DNA of 33,003 bases. It comes from Elioraea sp. Yellowstone (GTDB lineage: Bacteria > Pseudomonadota > Alphaproteobacteria > Acetobacterales > Acetobacteraceae). The stretch is taken from assembly GCF_006704265.1 (NCBI RefSeq), contig NZ_VIKA01000025.1, positions 1-33,003 of the forward strand. The letters are read 5' to 3'. Both the position numbers and the translations under genes were made by a program. Shown one piece after another: positions 28,914-33,003 of the stretch. A model generated the notes under the pieces. The model was not told the DNA's origin and made no database searches. It worked only from the letters and a program-made list of their open reading frames with translations. The stretch's first letter is position 1; each line of letters opens with the position of its first letter.

Positions 28914-30671
28914 CTAGTCCGCCGCCGGGGCGAGCTGCGTCGCCACCAGGTCGGCGAAGATGCCGCCGCGCGCGACCAGATCGTCGAAACGGCCCTGCTC
29001 GGCGATGCGGCCCTCGGCGAAGACCAGGATCTCGTCGGCGTCGCGCACCGTGGAGAGGCGGTGCGCGATCACGAAGGTCGTGCGGCCCCGCATCAGCGCG
29101 CGCAGCGCCCGCTGCACGCGCGCCTCGGTCGCGGCGTCGAGCGCGCTCGTGGCCTCGTCGAGGATCAGGATCGGCGGGTCCTTGAGGAGCGCACGCGCGA
29201 TCGCCAGACGCTGGCGCTGCCCGCCCGAGAGCGTGGCGCCGCGCTCGCCCACCAGCGTCTCGTAGCCCTTGGGCTGGCGCAGGATGAAGTCGTGCGCCTC
29301 GGCCAGCCGGCACGCGGCCTCGAGCTCCTCCTGCGTGGCGTCCGGCTTGCCGACCCGCAGGTTGTCGGCGATCGAGCGGTTGAACAGCAGGCTCTCCTGG
29401 AACACCACGCCGATCTGCGCGCGCAGGGAGGCGAGCGTGACATCGCGGATGTCCACCCCGTCGACGGTGATGCGCCCTGCCTGCGGATCCCAGAGCCGCT
29501 GCAGGAGCGCCATCGCGGTCGACTTGCCCGCGCCCGTCTGGCCGACCAGCGCCACCGTCCGCCCGGGCGCGGCGGTGAAGGAAACGTCGCGCAGCACGGG
29601 CGGCCCGCCGGGATAGCCGAAGGTGACGTGCTCGAACGCGACCTCGCCGCGCACGCGGCCGAACACGACCGCGTCCGGCTTCTCCGGCACGGTCGAGCGC
29701 GTGTCCATCACCTCGAAATAGAGCGCGACCGCCGGCATCTGCATGAACAGCGTCGAGACGAAGCCGACCGCCTGCTCGAGCCGCGCGATCAGCAGCGTCG
29801 CGAAGCCCATGAAGGTGACGATCTCGCCCACGCTCGCCCGCCCCGCGAGGGTGAGCCAGGTGCCGAGCACGAAGATCGCGATCACCGTGAGCGTCGAGGC
29901 CGCGCGCGTCAGCACCGTCAGCAGCGCCCACCAGGTCAGCACCGGGAACTGCGCCGCGAGCAGGCGGCGCATGGTGTCGCGGAACTGCTGCGCCTCGGCC
30001 GAGAGCCGCACGAAGGACTGCACCACCATCACGTTCGCCAGCGCATCGCCCGCCGTGCCGGCGAGCGTGGCGTGATGCCCCTCGACCTCGCGCTGCGCCT
30101 CCTGCGTGCGCCGGATCACCGCCGCGGCGGCGACCGCGAACAGCGCCGCGAGCACGATCAGCAGCGCGGCGAGCCGCCAGTTCATCAGGAGCGTCAGCGG
30201 CAGCAGGACCAGCGCGATCACGAAGGTGGCGAGGTGCTCGCGGAAGAAGCCGAGCCACACCCAGAACATGTTGTCGGCGCCGCCCAGCATGATCTTCAGC
30301 AGCCGTCCCGAATGGGTATCGCCATGGAACGAGAGGGGCAGGCGCAGCACGTGCTCGAAGAAGCGGTGCATGGCGGCGAGCCGGTTGCGGTGCGCGAGCC
30401 GGTCCGCATGGAGCGCGACCAGGATCGCCGCGACGATCCCCGAGAGCCCGACCGCCGCCCAGATCGCGAGCAGCGTCACGGTGCCGGACCAGACCTCTTC
30501 GGCGGGGCGGGTCGCGCCGGTCGCCAGCATGTCGACGACGCGGCCGAACAGCACGGGCTCGAGGAAGGTCAGGCCCGCGAGCAGCACGTTCGCGACCGCG
30601 AGGGCGATCGCGGTGGCGCGCTCCGGCGCGAGCAGGCCGAGGACCCGGGCATAGAGACCCGTGAAGGACAT
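28914..30671 (-). CDS. ABC exporter, fused membrane and ATPase domains, NdvA/ChvA (cyclic glucan) type
   Basis: A 585-residue half-transporter. Membrane domain about 1-320 with six helices; ALHADRLAHRNRLAAMHRFFEHVLRLPLSFH and SGRLLKIMLGGADNMF are strongly like NdvA/ChvA. ATPase domain: Walker A GQTGAGKST at 377-385, Q425, LSGGQ at 481-485, Walker B ILILDE at 501-506, H537. NdvA proteins export cyclic beta-1,2-glucans in Rhizobiales. No glucan synthase gene is here, so the substrate may differ. ATG at 30671 is 44 bases after the MFS gene stop. A hairpin GGCCGG-TT-CCGGCC lies just past its stop (about 28892-28905). Confidence 0.9.
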   Translation of the reverse strand: MSFTGLYARVLGLLAPERATAIALAVANVLLAGLTFLEPVLFGRVVDMLATGATRPAEEVWSGTVTLLAIWAAVGLSGIVAAILVALHADRLAHRNRLAAMHRFFEHVLRLPLSFHGDTHSGRLLKIMLGGADNMFWVWLGFFREHLATFVIALVLLPLTLLMNWRLAALLIVLAALFAVAAAAVIRRTQEAQREVEGHHATLAGTAGDALANVMVVQSFVRLSAEAQQFRDTMRRLLAAQFPVLTWWALLTVLTRAASTLTVIAIFVLGTWLTLAGRASVGEIVTFMGFATLLIARLEQAVGFVSTLFMQMPAVALYFEVMDTRSTVPEKPDAVVFGRVRGEVAFEHVTFGYPGGPPVLRDVSFTAAPGRTVALVGQTGAGKSTAMALLQRLWDPQAGRITVDGVDIRDVTLASLRAQIGVVFQESLLFNRSIADNLRVGKPDATQEELEAACRLAEAHDFILRQPKGYETLVGERGATLSGGQRQRLAIARALLKDPPILILDEATSALDAATEARVQRALRALMRGRTTFVIAHRLSTVRDADEILVFAEGRIAEQGRFDDLVARGGIFADLVATQLAPAAD

Positions 30672-30715
30672 GGACGCTGCCTACGCCTTGCCTGCGGCGG
30701 GATCAGGGCGGGGTG

Positions 30716-31930
30716 TCAACGCCCGGCTGGCGGGCCCACCGCCGGCCCCGGCGGCGGGGCGCAGCGTGCCGCGCCCAGGAAGGCCAGGGCCGCCAGCACC
30801 CCGCAGGCCACCATCACGACCTGCACCGGCCGGTAGTCGCCACCCGCCGCCTGCCAGAGCCAGGCCGCCGCATAGGGCCCGATCGCGCGCGCGACGATCC
30901 CGGGCGTGCCCAGCGCGCCGGAGACCGCGCCATAGCCCTCGCGCCCGAACAGCTCGGCCGGCACGGTGCCGCGCACGATCGTCAGGATCCCCCCCGAGGC
31001 GCCGTACAGGACGACATAGACCCCGGCGAGCCACCACCACTGCCCGACCCCCATCAACGCGACGATCGCCACCGGCTGCGCAGCGGCGGCGAGGATCGCC
31101 ACGCGGCTCGGGCGCACGCGCTGCAGCCCGGCGAACTCGAGCACGCGCCCCGCCACCTGCATCGGCCCGGTGAAGGAGGCGATCGCCACCGCCGCGGTCG
31201 CCGAGAGCCCCGCCTCCTGCAGCATCGGGATCGCGTGCACGGCGACGATCGAGAACAGCACCGCGCCGGTGGTGAGCGCCAGCGCCACGAACCAGAAGGC
31301 CGCCGCGCGCAGGATCGGCCCGAGGGGGCGCCGCGCCGCGCCGCGCGCCACCCGCGCGCCCGGCAGCAGCGTCGCGTGCAGCGGCAGGCAGACCAGCAGG
31401 GCGGCGGCGGCCCAGATGCGATAGGTGCCGCGCCAGCCGAGGCGCGGCAGCAGCGCCGCCGTGATCGGCCAGGCAACGGTGCTTGCGAGCCCGCCGGCGA
31501 AGGTGAGGATCGTGATCGCGCGCCGCGCCTGGTCGCCGAAGGAGGCCGTGATGGTGGCGAAGGCGGGCTCGTACTGGGTCGCCGCCATCGCCGCGCCGGT
31601 CGCCACCCAGGCGGCGAAGAACCAGGGCTCGGACGGCGCCGCGGCGAGGCCAGCGAGTGCGAGCGCGGACAGCACCGACCCCACGCTCATGACGATCCGC
31701 CCGCCGAAGCGGTCGAGCAGCAGCCCGACCGGGAAGGAGCAGAGCCCCTGCGCCAGGAGCCCCAGCGAGTAGGCGCCGAAGATCGCCTCGCGCGACCAGC
31801 CCTCGGCCTCGGCGATCGCGGGGGCGAGCACGGCGATCGCGTAGTACTGCGACCCCCAGGCGATGATCATGGTGACGGAGAGGGCGACGACCGCGCGCCA
31901 GGGCAGCGCCGGTCCGGATGGGGCGGACAT
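30716..31930 (-). CDS. Major facilitator superfamily transporter
   Basis: A 404-residue inner-membrane protein with about 12 hydrophobic segments in two halves. The N-terminus (LSVTMIIAWGSQYYAIAVLAPAIAEAEGW) and GLLLDRFGGRIVMSVGS loop between helices 2 and 3 are typical of the monocarboxylate-type branch of MFS. Substrate not predictable. There is no ribosome-binding site before the ATG, but TAGCGT ends six bases upstream, so a leaderless message is possible. It lies between the racemase-family gene and the ABC exporter on the same strand. Confidence 0.88.
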   Translation of the reverse strand: MSAPSGPALPWRAVVALSVTMIIAWGSQYYAIAVLAPAIAEAEGWSREAIFGAYSLGLLAQGLCSFPVGLLLDRFGGRIVMSVGSVLSALALAGLAAAPSEPWFFAAWVATGAAMAATQYEPAFATITASFGDQARRAITILTFAGGLASTVAWPITAALLPRLGWRGTYRIWAAAALLVCLPLHATLLPGARVARGAARRPLGPILRAAAFWFVALALTTGAVLFSIVAVHAIPMLQEAGLSATAAVAIASFTGPMQVAGRVLEFAGLQRVRPSRVAILAAAAQPVAIVALMGVGQWWWLAGVYVVLYGASGGILTIVRGTVPAELFGREGYGAVSGALGTPGIVARAIGPYAAAWLWQAAGGDYRPVQVVMVACGVLAALAFLGAARCAPPPGPAVGPPAGR

Positions 31931-31971
31931 GCGCGGACGCTAGCCGCGCTTGCCCGCGCGCGACAGGGGGC

Positions 31972-32709
31972 TCAGCCGCGCAGGAGCCGCTCCAGCGCCC
32001 CGCCGAGCCCCACGCTCGCGCGCCCCGTCGGCGCGGCGTAGCTGCCCGCGCGCGGCCGCCTCACCCCGAGCCCCACCAGCGCCTCGGCCAGACGCACGCC
32101 TGCCGCGATCCCATCCACCAGCGGCACCGGCACCTCCGCCTGGATGCGCCCGCCCATCCCGGCAAGTGCCGCGCCGCCGAGGATCACCGCATCGGCGCCA
32201 TCGCGCGCCAGCCCACGCGCCGCTTCCGCCACTTTGGCCGCGACGCCAGCCGGATCGGAGGCCGCGTCATAGGGGCTTGCCGCGACAAGCCCGATCCCCG
32301 AGAGCCGGGACGACAGGCCGTAGGACGCGATCAGCTCGCGATAGAGCCCCGCCGAGGAGAACGTCACGAGACCGAACCGGCCGCCCAGCATGCAGGCGGC
32401 GAGGCACGCCGCCTCGGTCATGCCCACCACCGGGATCGGCAGGAGCTGACGCGCGGCGGCGAGCGCGGTGTCGTAGGAGACCGCCAGCACCGCCGCATCG
32501 CAGCCCTCGTGGTGCTCGGCCAGGCAGTCGAGGATGGCATGGCCCGCGATCGCGTTCTCGACGCGCGAGGCGATGATCGCCGGGCCGAAGCGCGGCGTCG
32601 CCGCGACGATCTCGGTGCCCGGAGAGGCGGCGGTGCGCGCCGCCGCGGCGCAGATCTCCGTCACCGCCGCGGTGGTGTTCGCGTTCGCGACGAGGATGCG
32701 CAGGCTCAT
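31972..32709 (-). CDS. Asp/Glu/hydantoin racemase-family protein lacking both catalytic cysteines
   Basis: A 245-residue protein of the aspartate/glutamate/hydantoin racemase superfamily. It starts LRILVANANTTAAVTE and has PIPVVGMTEAA, FGLVTFSS and VILGGAALAGM. The two cysteines that do acid-base racemisation are missing: the first site reads AVLAVSYD (V77/S78) and the second reads LGGA with G179. Other cysteines (20, 62, 70, 102, 106) do not fall at active-site positions. It is therefore either a divergent racemase or another activity such as a decarboxylase or isomerase (inference). It overlaps the upstream gene by four bases. Confidence 0.83.
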   Translation of the reverse strand: MSLRILVANANTTAAVTEICAAAARTAASPGTEIVAATPRFGPAIIASRVENAIAGHAILDCLAEHHEGCDAAVLAVSYDTALAAARQLLPIPVVGMTEAACLAACMLGGRFGLVTFSSAGLYRELIASYGLSSRLSGIGLVAASPYDAASDPAGVAAKVAEAARGLARDGADAVILGGAALAGMGGRIQAEVPVPLVDGIAAGVRLAEALVGLGVRRPRAGSYAAPTGRASVGLGGALERLLRG

Positions 32710-33003
32710 GCGGCACCCCGCCGGCGCGACGCCTCGTAGCGGCTGCGCTTGGAGCGCGCGGCGCGCGCCGGCACCTCCGCGCGCGCGAGCAGTTCGCCGA
32801 GCCAGGCCGCCGCGCTGGCGGCCGCGCGCCGGTGCACCTCGAGTTCCAGCTCGTGCTGTTCGGCGCCGTCCGGCATCTGCGACCGGTCGAGCGCCAGCAC
32901 GGCAGCCGCGCCGCAGGGCAGCGTGATCTCCACCTCCGTGCGCTCGTTGCGGAACCCGCCGGCGGGGCGCACGGGCCTGCCGTCCGCGGCCGCGGCGATG
33001 CGG
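32706..33003 (-). CDS. C-terminal fragment of an unidentified protein (cut by window edge)
   Basis: The reading frame is open from the right edge to a stop at 32706, giving 98 residues of C-terminus (a GTG at 32972 is internal). The segment VEITLPCGAAAVLALDRSQMP, then EQHELELEVH and, near the end, RSKRSRYEAS faintly resembles the last strands of CYTH/VTC-type triphosphate tunnel domains (the ExELEL strand and terminal SK-x-R). This is a weak hint, not an assignment. The four-base overlap with the racemase-family gene says they share a transcript. Confidence 0.6.
   Translation of the reverse strand, partial: RIAAAADGRPVRPAGGFRNERTEVEITLPCGAAAVLALDRSQMPDGAEQHELELEVHRRAAASAAAWLGELLARAEVPARAARSKRSRYEASRRRGAA

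Overview
The window is GC-rich chromosomal DNA from an alphaproteobacterium, most likely a Rhodospirillales/Acetobacteraceae-type organism (inference). The evidence is very high GC with strong GC3 bias, an mdh-sucC-sucD order, a YlxR protein with an L7Ae-like C-terminal half, a DUF3576 lipoprotein, an NdvA/ChvA-type exporter, and a tRNA gene that encodes its own CCA. I see no phage, insertion sequence, CRISPR array or rRNA. It reads as core genome interspersed with catabolic and transport cassettes.

Layout. Positions 1-3021 (minus strand) hold the transcription/translation operon rimP-nusA-ylxR-infB; infB is cut by the left edge. The operon has a readable promoter and a terminator-like hairpin lying on the rimP start. 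Positions 3127-6411 (plus) hold a GNAT-NUDIX fusion, a CinA/MoaB-like protein, a HAD hydrolase and msrA. Positions 6518-9606 (minus) hold mdh-sucC-sucD, separated from msrA by two inverted copies of a REP-like hairpin element. Positions 9930-12774 (plus) hold two dipeptide-type ABC permeases and one ATPase. On the minus strand follow an EamA transporter and the family-5 solute-binding protein. Divergent from the latter are four overlapping catabolic genes: creatininase family, ketopantoate-reductase family, SDR and M20 dipeptidase (15363-19240). Together this looks like uptake plus degradation of a small amide or peptide-like compound.

Positions 19341-22212 (minus) hold a DUF3576 lipoprotein, a porin and lipB. 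A tRNA-Leu(GAG) gene follows at 22242. A PEP-CTERM protein (minus) has a sigma-54-like promoter. Positions 23579-28262 (plus) hold a MaeB-type malic enzyme, a VWA protein coupled to a membrane J-domain protein, and an isocitrate lyase/PEP mutase family enzyme. Positions 28326-33003 (minus) hold a CBS protein, an NdvA-like ABC exporter, an MFS transporter, an Asp/Glu/hydantoin racemase-family protein without the usual cysteines, and a gene cut by the right edge.

No clearly new defence or mobile system is visible. The most interesting signals are regulatory: the hairpin at the rimP start, the inverted REP-like pair, the 32-bp palindrome at the start of the EamA gene, the divergent overlapping promoters, and the sigma-54-like PEP-CTERM promoter. 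The coupled VWA/J-domain pair and the four-gene catabolic unit are also worth a look.
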